Shown here piece after piece: positions 1-13,263 of a stretch of 64,000 nt of DNA. The stretch covers positions 10,709,722 to 10,773,721 of the forward strand of contig JAJVDF010000001.1 of assembly GCA_022410635.1 (NCBI GenBank), written 5' to 3'. Position numbers and translations under genes: made by a program. The notes beneath the pieces are model-generated. The model worked only from the letters and a program-made list of their open reading frames with translations. It made no database searches and was not told the origin of the DNA. The DNA comes from Tretioscincus oriximinensis. Lineage: Eukaryota > Chordata > Lepidosauria > Squamata > Gymnophthalmidae. Within the stretch, counting starts at the first letter, position 1. Each line of letters opens with the position of its first letter.

Positions 1-3000
1 AACACCGTTTCAAGGGAGTTGAAGGTTTTTTGTCTACAGGAGAACTACGTAGCCCTTTATGTACTTATCAGCCATGGCTCACAACCACCTTTGTAAGAAT
101 TGACAAGCTATACTTAGAGGTCAAAAGGAATTATTATACCTCCAGTACCAGTTGAAATCATGCCACAGATGAATCAAGGCAGCTTCTTTCCCATGGCATG
201 CAGCACTGTCCACAATATTTGGGTGCTTCAGTGCCATCAACAAGATGGAGAACACCTGCTTATGACGGAGGTGGTGTTCTCCAGTCACTGCTACGTTGGT
301 GGCTGGCAGTCAAAAACCTTGGAGTGGCAGATGGTGCATTCTGAATGCCTGCACCTCCCAAAATCACTTGCATAGGGAACTCTTGCACATTGCAGCTCTG
401 ATTTCCCCTTGCACAGGGAATGATTTTGCCCTTTTCTACTCTCCAGATATCCTGAGCCAACACATACCCCATCTACCCTGAGGTTTAGATGAACTATTGT
501 AGAACCCTATGTGGTGCACTGAATTAGATATTTTGAGATGAAGAAACAGCCTCCCCCCACACACACATTATTATTTTTCCCCCATGGTCTACTCAATTTG
601 CAGGAACTTCAGCTAGTAAAGTAAATCTCACACAAATCTTGCAAATTTTATACCAGCAGCTCAATAAAACATTTGCTTATCTGTTTAGTGCTTCCACTCT
701 CGTTGCTTGCTCAAAGCCCATGTTTCTCTGAGCAGGGTGTGGAAGATGACCGCCTTGTAANGAGTTGCTGGTTTTTCTCCCTGTCATTCCGGGTTGTACT
801 GGGATTATTTTTAATCCATGCTGATTCCAAGGCACTGAGCAAGCTGCAGGCTTCATACATAACTGTCTACTTTATCTGAGAAACAGAAAAAGAGTCATCG
901 GCAGTGCACAAATCAGAAATCCCTAGAGACTGCCAATTTTGCTTCTGTTCTACCAAAAATACTAAAGCTCAGCTAAAAGGTTACTTCCATTTAAAGGGAA
1001 AACCCACACAGGTCATGCAAGAACCTTAAATTAAATTAAAAATAGGCTCACTTATAACACAAACCATGATATTAGGCTCTCTGCTGCACAACCTTACTAA
1101 TCTGATTTAAGAAGCTCTCCATTCCACATTCTTTGCTAATGAAGATCACGTTTGTGCTAAAGCCACCTGATCCACATGAAGAAGTAGCACAAATGTACAT
1201 AGACTGCAGGCAGGGCCTGGGCTGGGTGCCAACATGCTCTGATGAAGTGGAGCCTGCCTGCCCACCCCAGTGTTTACTTGCATTTTAAAATCTGCTGCGA
1301 ATGGTTGGTCCATGAAGTTTTGCACATGTTGCCATCCCTGTGTACTCACTCCCTCCTGCTCCACTGCCATCCAATTGGTGATCAGAATCTAGGACACAAA
1401 CTATTTACGCACATATAGGTTAAATCCATTTTAGAAATCTGGATTACCTTGATGCAGATTAACTGTAGTAATGCACGTCTACATCAAGCTGGTTGGTCTG
1501 CATTAGAAATGTGAAGTCCCATTTCTAATGTAGACCGACCAGCTTGATGTAGATTCTGATCACACATTTACTTTTAATTTTTTTCTGTTCTAATGAATGA
1601 CTTTAATCCCCCACACACACTAGTCCTAGGGGGGTTATTATTCAGGATTGAAAGGTTTAAAAGTACATGTTAAAAGCACATTATTCAGGATTGACAAGTA
1701 AATGTGTGACCAGACCCTAGATTCTGAACTGTTTATTTATACAGCACTGTATTATATTGTTGATGTTTGTATTTTTGGCATAACTGTATATATTCCTTGG
1801 CATGTAAAAGGGAAAAAAAGAAATAGCCTCATATATTAGCAAAAGGATTCACTTTCCAGAGCATTTTACCTACAAAGTTCAGTTAGTATCCCCACCTATT
1901 TTTTTTTAATAGAATATTATAATCTACAGTATATTTCTGTGGTGCGGGAGGTACATATATAGATGCCAGAAAATAGCATGCAATACATGTGTCTATTTGG
2001 TTTGTTCAAGCTTTATACCAGNAGCACTTAGCATTCAGATTTTAGCCTAATTGCACACAAGTCACATGACTTCAGTTATAGTGTTGCATCTTCCTCATTA
2101 TTAGGGAACAGTTGCAGACAAATGTCAGAGCATCTCTATCTAGACTGCTCTGACAGTCCCACTGGTGGCAAAACCAGTTTATTTCCCTACTAATTGCTGA
2201 TCAAACAGACTTTTCTGGACTTCCCCTCCAGCAACTAAATTTCCTAGTGAAAAACTCAACTTGAATGGGGACAATCTGATACAAAAAAAGCCATGAGAAT
2301 TGTTGGGCGGATCATGTCATGTCCTAGCTCTGTTGTATGAAAGCAAGACAGGTGCTTCCTGATTGGAACAGCTCATGCTTCAAACATATCCACTGCAGGA
2401 GAAGAAAGGTGTTATTTATTTTCAAAACAAAAAGGACGATTGTATTTGGCTTCTATGAGCAATAGGAAGAGTTGTGGTGGAAATGTTTTTGCACGACCAT
2501 GACGACAAGCCGAAAGTAACCCACACAGGAGTTCTCAATATTATTTTTCAAATGTTAGCTGCAGGAACAAAAATTTCCAATTTCCTGCAGAGACATTTCA
2601 GCAGCCCACATCCAGATGGGCCACAAGGGCCCTTAAAACAAAGACTTGCAAAATTCAGGCTCAGACTAAATTTTGAACGAGATTTCGACCCCCTCCAAAT
2701 GTCGAGCCCTTCCCTGCTGGGAGATTGTATTAGAAGTTATTTCACCAGCAGTTTCTCTTCATCGGGCTTGTTCTGCAATTTTTAGGAATGTTTTGCAACC
2801 CCCTTTTTACAGCTTTTGTTTTGGTTTTAAAGATGATTTTGCTGGCCCTTTGGGACAGTCATGCTAGTTAGACTGACCTACCAGACAAGACTTCACCACA
2901 CAACTGCAAGAGATCTGGACTAGGAGAGGAATCTCGAATTGCAGATCTTTTCTGTCTGCATAGCGAAATCCCTGCATCTCCATTGGAAGTTGACTTCAAC

Positions 3001-5200
3001 TATGTCATCTGTCCCCACCCCACCCCGAGGAGACAAAGAGAGCAAGGAGACACCAGCCAACAGGACTGCAGGATCGCAGTTGGCCGAGCATGCGCAGCTC
3101 AGTCTTCTGCACTCTCCTCGGCAGCCTCGTGCCAGATAAAAGTACGCCCCTTCTTTTCCCCAGCGAAATCCGCAATTGCTTGTAGACTGCAGATTTCTCT
3201 TGATTTCCCCCTCCATGTGGACACAGCCTAAGATAAAATGGAAATAAGGCAGATGACCGTGGATTACTTGTGCTCTTTGAATGAAAAGCATCAAGTAAGT
3301 GTCATAAATAAATGACTAAGTCTACTGCCAATGGCAAAAAGGCAACATCTTTTCAAAACATGTCCCTAAAGAAGCAGGACTTTAAAATCTCTAAAACCTT
3401 GTTCCAAAGCAGGACATGGTGACTGATATTGGTTGTCTATCCACGAGCCAGGCTAAATTCGATTTAGTAAATACAGATTAGCTCGATCTGGATTATGTAT
3501 AGCACCTTGTGTTTGCATTAAGGAGACTGGATTATAAATCCGTGCTACAATGCAGACATCCACATAGTACAGTGTGAGCCTCTGAATTGCAATTCCCTCA
3601 TTGATCAACACATGTGGGGCAACTCAGTGTTTCTTCCGTCTGATTTTATACCCTGACTGGATATAGCCTAAGTCACTCACTCTAGGATTCACCATCTTCA
3701 TGCTGGTGCAGATCAGAGGCCCCTATGCCAAGATATGTCCCTTAAGGTTCAGTGTGGAAAGGGTTGAACCATCACCTCAGTCATTGTTCTTAAGTATAAT
3801 CACTGGAGCAAATTGGAAATTGGTGCATTTAGCATGCCCTGCAATGTGATAATCTTCCCTTAAATGTTTGAATAAAAGACAAGGATCATGAAAAACTCCC
3901 TTATTCATAATAGGTAAGCGGTTATAATCTACTGGAAATTCCTCAGAAAGCTTTCAGCAGGCAAAAACTAAAAAGGCCAAACTTTCCAGAAACATCAACA
4001 TGGATCCTACCTTACATAGTCAAAATCAAAGTTTTAGAGTGAAGGGTGAATTACTCTTGTATTTGGAAGGAGTTACTGCCCTCTAGTGGAACTTTATGTA
4101 TATCACTGAAATTAAGTTACAGAAATAAGAAATTAAGCTCAAGATATAATAATTGTCTATGACCTGAGAAAAGGAACTATGGACCCAAAAATTGGTACAA
4201 AGGTTACACTAATAGTGTTGAATGCAGCAGGCCACAGGTTTGCCACAGACCCTTTGGGTACAGATCAGATTAATTCTGGACTTGTTACATTATCCTGGAT
4301 TTTGGAATGATACAGGAAAATGAGATAACAGAGGACAGAAATAAGAATTAAAAGAATTCCAAAATTCTTGAAGAAAACCTACCACTTTCAGTGCAGTGTG
4401 CTTGAATGGGCACTGGGACTAAGTAGCCCCATAAATCCTAATTTTTTTTAAAAAAATCCTGAATTGTCAAATCCATTTTTGATTCTCAAATTTTGGATTG
4501 ACAAATGTAGTAGCCCTAATTAATTTGGATCAAGGGTACACTTCTAGATCTTCATATCTACATGTTCATGTAGATTATATCACCCTTTATCTTCATCAGG
4601 CAGAACCTGATTTGCATTAATGGAGTCCTTACAGATGACCTAACAAAATAACCCGCAGGAAGACAGGTGTATCATGGAAGATAGGTGTACTATGGCTATT
4701 AGGATGGATGTCTTGATACTGTCCTCTGTGATGTTCTAACAGGCAGTATTCCTGGAATAACTTTTTCAGGAAGTCAGAAATAAGTGAAACTTCCCTAGTG
4801 CAATTGGTGGGCCACTGTGGGAAACAGAATGGTAGAGCAGATGAGTTATGGGATGAGACTTATCAGGGCTCTTCTTATGTTCAGGAACACCAAGCTCCTG
4901 ATCTGGAATAGAGGAGAAATGCAGTCAGCACGACTCCAGGAAAACAAGAGAAGGGTTTCAGGATTGCACTATGGCATAACAGATCAGTTCCATGTAGCTG
5001 TGTTGCAACATTATTGTGCCTGTGCAAAAAGGACCTTAGATTATGATCACGATGATGACGACAACAACAACAATAATCTGACATCATCATCATCAAAACA
5101 CCAGGACAGAGAATTGCAGTTTTAATGTATATGTAACAGAGGAAATTTTTGCAGGTAAAGCTTATGATGCTTGCAACATTTGCTAAAATTTTCTCTTATT
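1..5200. other. Intergenic DNA upstream of SFMBT2; no gene seen
   Basis: No ORF with coding character, splice structure or protein similarity is recognisable. The stretch is A+T-rich and holds an inverted repeat at 1479-1552, further imperfect inverted segments near 1556-1715 and 2940-3220, and a degenerate dispersed repeat near 3430-3640 that recurs at 29270-29500 and 36970-37100. Short CA-rich tracts lie near 557-566 and 1610-1620. Confidence 0.6.
1479..1552. repeat. Inverted repeat, 33-bp arms, 8-base loop
   Basis: Arms 1479-1511 and 1520-1552 are reverse complements at 31 of 33 positions, separated by 8 bases. A second, looser inverted pair lies just outside to the right (about 1558-1575 with 1693-1712, sharing AAGTAAATGTGTGA). 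Together they look like the remains of a foldback DNA element. Confidence 0.75.
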
Positions 5201-5202
5201 GA

Positions 5203-5472
5203 TTGATAGATTTGTACTTATATCCTGCCCTATACCCAAAGGTCTCAGGGCAGCCAACCAAAGGGTGATGCACATAGCTTTTGTTGCTTTCTCCACAACA
5301 GACACCCTGTGGTGGGGGTGAGAAAGTTCTAAAAAATGGGGCTGAGAGAGTTCTAAAGAACTGCGACTGGACCAAGTTCACACAGTTGGCTTTCATGGAA
5401 GAGTGGGAAATCAAACCAGGAGACCTCCAGATAAGATTCCAACACTCTAACTACTACACCAAACTGGCTCTT
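5203..5472 (-). mobile_element. tRNA-headed SINE (family 1), antisense
   Basis: Read on the minus strand it starts GAGCCAGTTTGGTGTAGTAG, a tRNA-like head with an A-box, and has a B-box-like segment (TGGTTTGATTTCC). A conserved body (TGTTGTGGAGAAAGCAACAA) follows, then the tail GAGACCTTTGGGTATAGGGC leading into a TAAA-rich end. It matches the copies at 13992 and 25556. The tail is shared with L2 LINE ends in this window, which suggests L2 machinery mobilised it. Confidence 0.85.
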
Positions 5473-5739
5473 AGCCTATTCCATTAAAGCTTCAGTTCTC
5501 TGTCCTTTTTAAATAGTAGTCTAATAATTTTATCTTATCTTATTTACATGTCACAATCATCCAAGGAGCTATCCAAGGTACTGAAAAGATACTAGATCTG
5601 CAGCCATATTTCAGGAATGCTGTCCAAGGTGCTGAAACAATGCTGGAATTCTGGTGGGGGCAATTAAAATTATGCAAGTCTGGCTATTAGGGTCTCTTAA
5701 CAAAAGATGGAAGCTAAGGACCATCAAATTAAAATGAGA

Positions 5740-6350
5740 AAATTTAGAATAGGCACTATGCACAACAGGTTTTCAAGATTTTAATCCATCAAATTTATTA
5801 CCAGAAGAGGTAGAGACAGCAACTGGATAGGATGGTTAGCTTTAGGAAAAGGTTAGACAAATTTATTGAGGCTAGGTATATAATAGCTACTAGATGCCCA
5901 GATAGTACTTCCAGATTGGAAAGAAGAATAGGAAGAACTGGGTTCTTATACGCCACTTTTCTCACCTTTCAAATGGACTCAAAGCGGCTTACAAGGGTAT
6001 TTTTGCCTGAAGGCTTACATTCTATCTTCCCCACTAGGCTGTGGTGGTTCCCATGTATCTATTTGCAGTCAGTTGCAATTTCTTGCAATTCATGCTTTTG
6101 AATAGCTGGGTTGGCTAGAGCTACAGGCTAGTGGAAGGTGCTCACCCTCCCCACATGCCACACAGGGCTTCGAAACCTGATCTCCCAGCTGAGAGATGGA
6201 TTCCTTAGTGACTGAGCTATCCGTGCCTGTAAATGACAATTGCAGGGAGTTTGGAGCAGATGAAGAGCAGAACCAATTAGATGCTGAACTGTCACTAGAT
6301 GAGCTGTGGCCTGATCTAGCAGGGTTTCTCTTATATTCTTATGTTTTAAG
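5740..6350 (+). mobile_element. CR1 LINE 3' fragment interrupted by a SINE
   Basis: The left part (about 5760-5885: TTATTACCAGAAGAGGTAGAGACAGC and on, split here by description) matches the CR1 region that translates as the NLLPEEVVVA segment seen in other copies. The right part (about 6235-6345) has GATGAGCTGTGGCCTGATCTAGCAGG-like text and ends in TTATATTCTTATGTT, the CR1 3' terminal octamer repeat. The middle (5922-6228) is an antisense SINE. Confidence 0.75.
5922..6228 (-). mobile_element. tRNA-headed SINE (family 2), antisense, nested in CR1
   Basis: On the minus strand it begins AGGCACGGATAGCTCAGTCA, a tRNA-like head with A-box TAGCTCAGT, followed by a B-box-like GGTTTCGAAGCC. Its far end on the + strand reads GAAGAACTGGGTTCTTATAC. 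The same element is at 51263-51562 almost full length and in pieces near 18300-18500 and 33060-33175. Confidence 0.8.
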
Positions 6351-9300
6351 AAACTTTGACATATGTCTGTAGATCTAAAAACTTAGGTTCAAATACACTA
6401 ACTACATTCACACTAGAAAATAGAAAAATGTGAAGCAGATTTAGATCTATTTTGCTCTTTTTCCTAATTCCCTGTGCCATTTTGGCTTTGTTTCAATGGC
6501 CACACAGAGCAGACGAAAAGTGGAGATGCAGAGAAAGAGCAAAGGTTACTTGCCAAGTACTCGCCAAGTGAGTGCAGATGACATAGTTGTTGTTTTTCTA
6601 AAAAATTAAACAATCACTGGTTTTGCATAAGTTTCCACTTATGTAAAACTAGGAATCTCAATCTTAGCATCTGCTTCTGTCTCCAAACAGAGCCTGAAGC
6701 AAACCAAGGACCAGGGAGATCTTGGTGGATCTCTCAATTGTTTCTGCTCCCTGAAAGTTATTTAAATTTCTTGCACTGGAATAGCAGAAGCAACGGGGAG
6801 ATCTGCAAAGATCTCCCTTGTTGCCAGAAGACCCCCAAGGACTGGCCTCCGATTGGACAGAAAATTGTGTTAAGCTGCACTTGGGGTGGTTTTCTGAACA
6901 AACTGCACTCAGAAAACATGTGGCTGTGTAAACTGCACATGGAGAAAGCGTTTCCTGTTAGAATTAAATGAGAACAAGTGTGCCCAATGCAGAGCCATAC
7001 ACCTTTTGCTTGATTTTTTGCCTAGTGAGAACACAGCCTCAGACAGAGTGAATGGGAGCATTTACAGACCTTGCTGTATGAGGCTTTATCCCTTTCTAGA
7101 AAGGAATGCAACAAAAGCTATGTGCACTGCCATTTGGTATCTACAGTCCCAAACTTTAAATGTTCAATGCATCCTCCACTTTCCCTTTGTACCTTCAGTT
7201 GTTTATTTTACAGTTAAAGCACAGAGCCACTTTGATGTGCATCTGACATTCGCCTCCCCTTACTATTTAGGTCAACCCAAATGAAACAGATCCCATGGCT
7301 TTCTTAAGCCTCAATAATCTTAGCCAGCATTCCTCAAGACAGAACCACCTCTGAATTGGTGCCCTATTAAGCAGTTAATTATTTCCCTATCATAGTTGCT
7401 TTTATCTTTTAATACAGCCGTTTTACTGACTGTGATAATTACACTGCCTCTGATAACTCTCTTAAATTTAATGAGGCTTGACAAGGCCTGCTCAACAAGG
7501 CCTAACATCATTAACTTGCCTCCTTTTAAAATTGTCATCTTATCACATCCAACAACTGTGCTTTGGGCTTCAGAAGCTCTAAGTCCACAATGTGTCATAT
7601 TCCATTAATGAAGAATAGAGAGAGGTGAAATACCCTCAGATCTCCTATCTAACTGAGAAGCAAGTTCCCTTCAAACATGACTTCATTTGCTTGACAATAC
7701 TTCATTGTCCACTGTGCGAACATGGCCAATTTGTGCCTTGTTCGCACAGTTCAGTGGACAATGTGACTTGGGTTTGAGGAACACTGGCATGATGAAACAT
7801 GGCTACCTGGAGAATGTTACCAACTTTTCAGGTCTTTTACATGGAGTATTGGATAGCTCAAAAAACATGCTGTAAGATACTTCAAAGTAATCTCCTGAGA
7901 ATTCCTGGGTTGTTGGTTGCTCCACTCCTCATGGACATTTTCTGCACTGGACATGAAGAACGGTAATGGCAATTATGGGAATGGATCATAGGAACTCGCA
8001 GCTAGAGCTGTTCACCTCAAACTCCTTTTATTAACTTTCTGTGGACTGCTTGAAAGTGGTGTACAAAAGATCCAAATGTGGTCCACTGTGAGAACAAATT
8101 GAAGCATTTTTCTTTAGACTAACGGGGAACAGTCGGCAATAACAATTCCTATTGTTATTAGATTTGAATATCTAATGGAACACCTCCTTCCATTCAGACC
8201 AGCTGCACCTTAAGATCTTCTCATGATCTTCTTGAATAGGGATCACAGAAAAGGGGGATAGGTGATTTGCAGCTTTAATGAATGTGAAAAAGAGGAATTT
8301 TCACCAAGGGTAGCCTATAATGCCTATAGTTCCACCACCTTTTTTAGCATTTAGGAAAGAAAGAAAGAAAGACAGGTACAGAAAGGGTCATGGGACATGA
8401 AACTTGGTATCAATTTTTTCATGCTCCAGAAATAGGTCTCTCCTGGAGTCATTTCTGTCTTTGCCTGTAAATCTCTATTTCTTTGCGTGCACATTTTGAG
8501 ACAGACTAGGATGGACAGCCACCTCATGAATGAGTGCAAATACACTCTGCAGTACATATCTCATGGATGGGGCCAGGAAACACTGCCTGCCTTGTATGTC
8601 AAGCCATGCAGTATGAAAATTATCACAAAATCCAAACAAATGTGAAATAGAATCTGTCCCCAGGGGACAAAAATGTGTATTCCTTCTCCAAAAGCTGAAT
8701 GGGTGGCCTTGGACCAGTCAATGCTTCTTATCTACATCATAGAGCTATTAAAAAGATAAAGAACGTGGAAAAATTACAGACTTTGGGGTTTCCTCATGTA
8801 CTTTATGCTCATGTATCCTTTGTCAACAAAATCTATTAACAGGGAGTTGGGATTTCCTAAGAACCCCAATAGCATGTGGAAGGAGGCAAGAGTAGGTGCA
8901 GTCACAGCTGAATGTCAATGCAGCAAAGAAAAGTCAAGTGAAAGAGATATTAACATTCATCTAAGCTCACACATTCATGTCTGTCTATTTGGGATTACTG
9001 CAGGTCAAGAGTAAATTACAGACAAGAATTAAATGCACCCAAGAATTTATAATGTGGGGAAATAGTATTGGGAAGGGATGTGGCCTGTAAAGAGGATTAT
9101 GATTGAAGAGAGCCAGGACTTCAAATGAAGTTTGTAGAACGTTCACCTGCACTGCTTTAAAGTATGACCTTTATATCTCCTTAGGAAAAACTGTGAAAAG
9201 TGTTAACAGATTGGTGGATTCTTGGAACATGTAGAACAGACAATGGTCCCTTCTACACTACAGGGTAAAACCCAAAATGGGATTTAAACCCAGCATAACG

Positions 9301-10870
9301 CGATCCCCTGTCTGTTCACATTACCTCAAAAATCCATGTGAAGCTGGTAAGGGGGGACGCACAAAGGACCAGGATGGAAGTCGCTGCCAGCTTCTCATCA
9401 TATCCCAAGCCCTGTGATGGTGCGACAGATACCAGGGCTTCAGGCAGCTTCCTGTTGGAAGGAGAGGTATTTTGTACTGATGTCTGGAAACATCAGCAAC
9501 TTCTCCTTCTGCAACATAGGAGGTTTTTCCCAGATAGGACCCTGGAGGACAGCGCAAGCTCTGCTGCCTTGCATGGTGGAGGCATCATGATGGTTGCACC
9601 AACCTGATAGGAGCAACTTGTGGGGAAGCAGCCTATGGCTGCATGCAGATAGGATGTAAAATCTGATTATCTTGGCATGTCTGTTTGTAATAATGCAAAT
9701 ACAGAACTGGGATATTGGGATCAAATCCTGCAATAATGTTTTTGCCGGAAAATCAACTCCCAAACCAGGTTCTACCTATAAAAACTGGAAACCTATTTGC
9801 ATGATCTGCCATTTTGGTAATAGCTACTGCATACATGTGGGGTGAAACTGGAGCAAAAATGCATTTCTTTGTATTTTGTGTTGTCAAAATATCCTGATGT
9901 ATGCATTATGCCATTCATAAGAGCAAGCATCCCCAAAAGTAAGTGCCTCTGCTTGCCCCATGCTGTAACGTTCTGCCTGGGCAATATGCAATAATTCAAT
10001 AAGCAGTATCAACCCAGAATATTGTTAAATGGCAGAATCTTCATATAGAATGGGATAAAATACATACATGGAGTACTATACTATAAAAAATAAATAATTA
10101 CAAATTCAGTAGCCAGTCAGGTAAATTAGATGAACCTAGTCAGGCTGTATTGGATTGTGGGAATATTTTTGTTATTAGGCCTCTGGCACAAAGCCAATCT
10201 AACCCTAAACCAACTGCAATCCAGCCTAGGAAGATCATTCTCCAGGAAGCATGTTCCACATACTCACAGCCATCCCAAGTCCAGCGAAAATCAAGCACAG
10301 ACTAAACAAGCCAACTTCAGGAAGGAAGAGACATGGGTAGCTAAAAATAGATCACAGAAGGACTAGAAAGAGACAGGAAAACATATTGAATTAGGAAGGA
10401 AACAGCTTTCAAGATTTTGCTGTTAAAGAAAGTGCAGTTCCTTATATTTCAACAATCAGCCATTTCGATCAAAATTTCTTGAGCGCACTGCCCCTTACAA
10501 AGAGCCAAGATATTCTGGAATAACAGATGTCCCTGGTAGACACTATGCTCCATCTAACGAAAGCCAACATCAGCCAATGTCAAAATGTTTCAGACAGATT
10601 TTATCATTATCCTCCAGAATCTTTGGCAAAGTTCCCACTGGTCAGTAGTACAAGGAAAGCACCTGAGCTGCTGCCAGCCTGGCATACACATCTGGATATT
10701 TTGCTGCTATGGAAGTGGCAACGTGCACCAAAGTGCGTACACACTGAAAGTTCATGTACACCGGTTCATGTACACTATGCACACAATAGTGTTTGCTTCA
10801 GTAACGGCAGTGCATATATGCAAGGGAATATGACATCCAGCAGAAATAGCTTTGCAGGACATCCAGAAGA
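6350..10870. other. Intergenic DNA; no gene seen
   Basis: Apart from the hairpin at 7703-7763, a GAAA microsatellite at 8354-8373 and a short inverted repeat at 6791-6823 around AGATCT, nothing is recognised. A piece near 8270-8345 resembles the foldback element at 13095-13263. The segment 7290-7620 is A+T-rich, free of recognisable repeats and carries homeodomain-type TTAATTA text, which makes it a weak candidate for conserved non-coding DNA. Confidence 0.5.
7703..7763. repeat. Hairpin-forming inverted repeat
   Basis: CATTGTCCACTG and TGCGAACA on the left face TGTTCGCACAG and CAGTGGACAATG on the right, with a 16-base centre and a small asymmetry of a few bases between the two paired blocks. 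Confidence 0.7.
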
Positions 10871-10880
10871 TGAGTTATAG

Positions 10881-11037
10881 CAGAGATGTCAAACTGGTGG
10901 CCCTCCAGATGTTCCTGAACCACAATTCCCAATGTTCAGTTTGGTTTAGCAGAGTGGAGTACAGTGCTGGGAGTGGAATGGAATGTTGGGAGTTGTGGTT
11001 CAGGAACATCTGGAGGGCCACCAGTTTGACATCTCTG
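10881..11037. mobile_element. hAT-type foldback MITE, copy 1 (157 bp)
   Basis: Terminal inverted repeats start CAGAGATGTCAAACTGGTGG and extend about 55 bases each side. A perfect 8-bp target duplication AGTTATAG flanks it (10873-10880 and 11038-11045). CAG ends and 8-bp duplications are hallmarks of hAT transposons. It is non-autonomous with no coding capacity. The copy at 56670 has exactly the same length in the opposite orientation. Confidence 0.93.
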
Positions 11038-11049
11038 AGTTATAGGATT

Positions 11050-12475
11050 ATTTCAGGGAAGTCTGCCATGGGATTTATGTTTTTCCAAATTAGCAAAGAA
11101 CTATACAGGAAGGCTGTTGTTAGGATTGTTCATAGCGCTCTGTAATTACATTAGATATTTCCAGTCTGAATGCAGCTGAAAACAGAGCAGAACTCAACTC
11201 ACATATTGACTGATGAGATGCTGGACTTTGCCGCCATTTACGCTAGGGCAACTGCATGTTTTCCAGGAACATGTATTGGCTCTTTATCAGCCGCTGCACT
11301 CCTGCTGAAACAACCTGCCTAGAGAAAAGAGGAAACGAAACTCGCTTCTCCATAGGAGTCATTCCAAGCTCCCACACAATCCTGTGAGTCATGCAGCAAA
11401 AGACGGTGGCGAGGATTACCATGTGAGAGATTTGAAAATAGGCGCAAGAGGAAGTCTACTTGGCAATGCAGCAGTACAATTCTGCTATATGCTGGCACAG
11501 GCAGAATCAGGCTTAATTTGGGTTTTACCAGTAACTTCGAACAGTACCTGCCGTCCAAACGCTGTACTGCGTTTCAGTGCTGAAGGCTCCCTTTCCCCTA
11601 ATCAATCTCATAACATGGTTTGTGACTTCTAATCTTTAAAAACCTGCTTATTCTTGCTACAGCTAACATCTCTGAGATTAATTCTTTGTCTTCCTATTTT
11701 AAGAATTCTGCTTAGCTCAGCAGAAAGAATATTATCTTCCCTTGTTTAATCTTCTGATAAGATTGCTTAATCACATCACATTTCCACTATGTCCAATAAT
11801 AGCTCCCTTTATCTTTNCAACACGTCCAGCAAACATTTGGCTAGGAAATTTTTAATTCAGATTTACAAGTCCATTAGACAAAAGCAGTGCTTTTAGAAAT
11901 TGCTGGAGGCATATTAAAGCACCTGCGGGTAGAGACAGCCACCCAGAGCAAAACAGCTTGGGAATGATCGGACACCATGGGCAGAGAAAACCATCCCTTC
12001 CCTCCAGGGTAATTCGTATTGCAAGTTCTTTCAGAGTGGAGAATAACACAATTCTGGATTAGCGTGGGTTGCTGTGGCCAGATTTCTCCTGGTGCAGAAC
12101 ATTGGCACAGTTTGTTCCACACCTACACCCATTCCGGNACTGAAGTTCTCACTGCCAGCTCCAAATAAATAAATTGCCTTTAAACTGTGTGTGTTGCCTT
12201 GTCACGAAGACAGATGTTTCCATTTGCTTTCTTGGCAGATATTTCATGCCTTGACTTCAACCACATGTCCAGCTGATGTTCACACATCAAATTCACATAT
12301 CAAAACAATCCCATTTCCGCACGGGTAGTACCAGATTTTTTCTGCTTAAGGGCTCATCAGTCATGGCTGCTGCCAACAATGAGAAGCTCAGCAAAGGTCT
12401 GGCAAAGCTCCAATGGCTTAGAGCCTAGGATGTTTGTAAGNTCATTAGCCCTTTGGGTGAAAGTCAACAAGTGTG
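11050..12475. other. Intergenic DNA; no gene seen
   Basis: No coding segment or recognisable mobile element. About 11640-11810 is A+T-rich text free of known repeats (GATTAATT, CTGATAAGAT) and could be conserved non-coding DNA, which sequence alone cannot show. Confidence 0.4.
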
Positions 12476-12478
12476 TAG

Positions 12479-12497
12479 GTGTGTGTGTGTGTGTGTT
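12479..12497. repeat. (GT)n microsatellite
   Basis: Uninterrupted GT dinucleotides just before the CR1 fragment. Confidence 0.9.
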
Positions 12498-12522
12498 TCT
12501 ATCTTCTGGTTGTGAACACCTT

Positions 12523-13075
12523 ACATAAGAACATAAGAAGAGCCATACTGGATCAGGCCACAGCCCATCTAGTCNAGCATACTGTCTCACACAGAGGCCC
12601 ACCAGATGCACCTGGGCAGTCTGAACAGAGGAAAGCAAAATATGCACCTGTTCATGACTCCCTGCAAATGGTATTTCAGGAGTCCTGCCTGTTGCTCCAT
12701 CCCGGAGGCAACATCCAGACATCCATCCTAGTATCCATTTATACCCTTGGTGTCCATAAACCTGACTAGGCCTGTCTTGAAACTATCCAAGTTGTTAGCT
12801 ACCACTACCTCTTCAAGAAGTAAATTCCACAGGCTGACGACCCTCTGNGTGAAAAAATACTTTCCTTTGTGTGTTCTCACTTTTCTGTCCATCAGTTTCA
12901 AGGAGTGCCCTCTGGTCCTAGTGTTGTGTGACAGAGAAAACATTTTTCTCTGTTCACCCTATCCATCCCATGCATGATTTTGTACATTCTCAATCAGATC
13001 ACCTCTCAAACGTTGCCTTTCGAAGCTGAAGAGGCCCAGACGTTGCAGCCTGACTTCACTTACCTTAACAACTGT
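12523..13075 (-). mobile_element. CR1 LINE 3' end, antisense
   Basis: Its 3' terminus lies at the left (ACATAAGAACATAAGAAGAG, the complement of the TTATGTTC octamer tail), followed by the 3' UTR text shared by copies at 20333, 26860, 33172 and 40111. To the right is ORF2 C-terminal sequence: on the minus strand VVSLWNLLLEEVVVANNLDSF and the FSLSHNTRTRGHSLKL segment. It is truncated before the RT catalytic motif. Confidence 0.92.
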
Positions 13076-13094
13076 AAGCAGTTGCTGTTGAGTT

Positions 13095-13263
13095 AGGGAT
13101 ACCAGATAAAAACTGGGATAGAAGTTTATACTTTTAATGGCTATAGAAGAGAGGAATTTTCACCAGGTGCAGTTTCTAATGCCTGCTGCACCTGGAGGGA
13201 AAGTCACTTTTTTATACCCATTAAAAGGGCAAATTTATATTCTAGATTTTATGTGGTAACCCT
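13095..13263. mobile_element. Foldback MITE-like element (169 bp)
   Basis: Ends are AGGGATACCA and its near-complement TGGTAACCCT. Long imperfect inverted arms converge on CACCAGGTGCAG facing CTGCACCTGG. A related half-copy is at about 23829-23910 (TTACCACATAAAACCTGAGA). No clean target duplication is visible, so the transposon class is unassigned. Confidence 0.7.
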
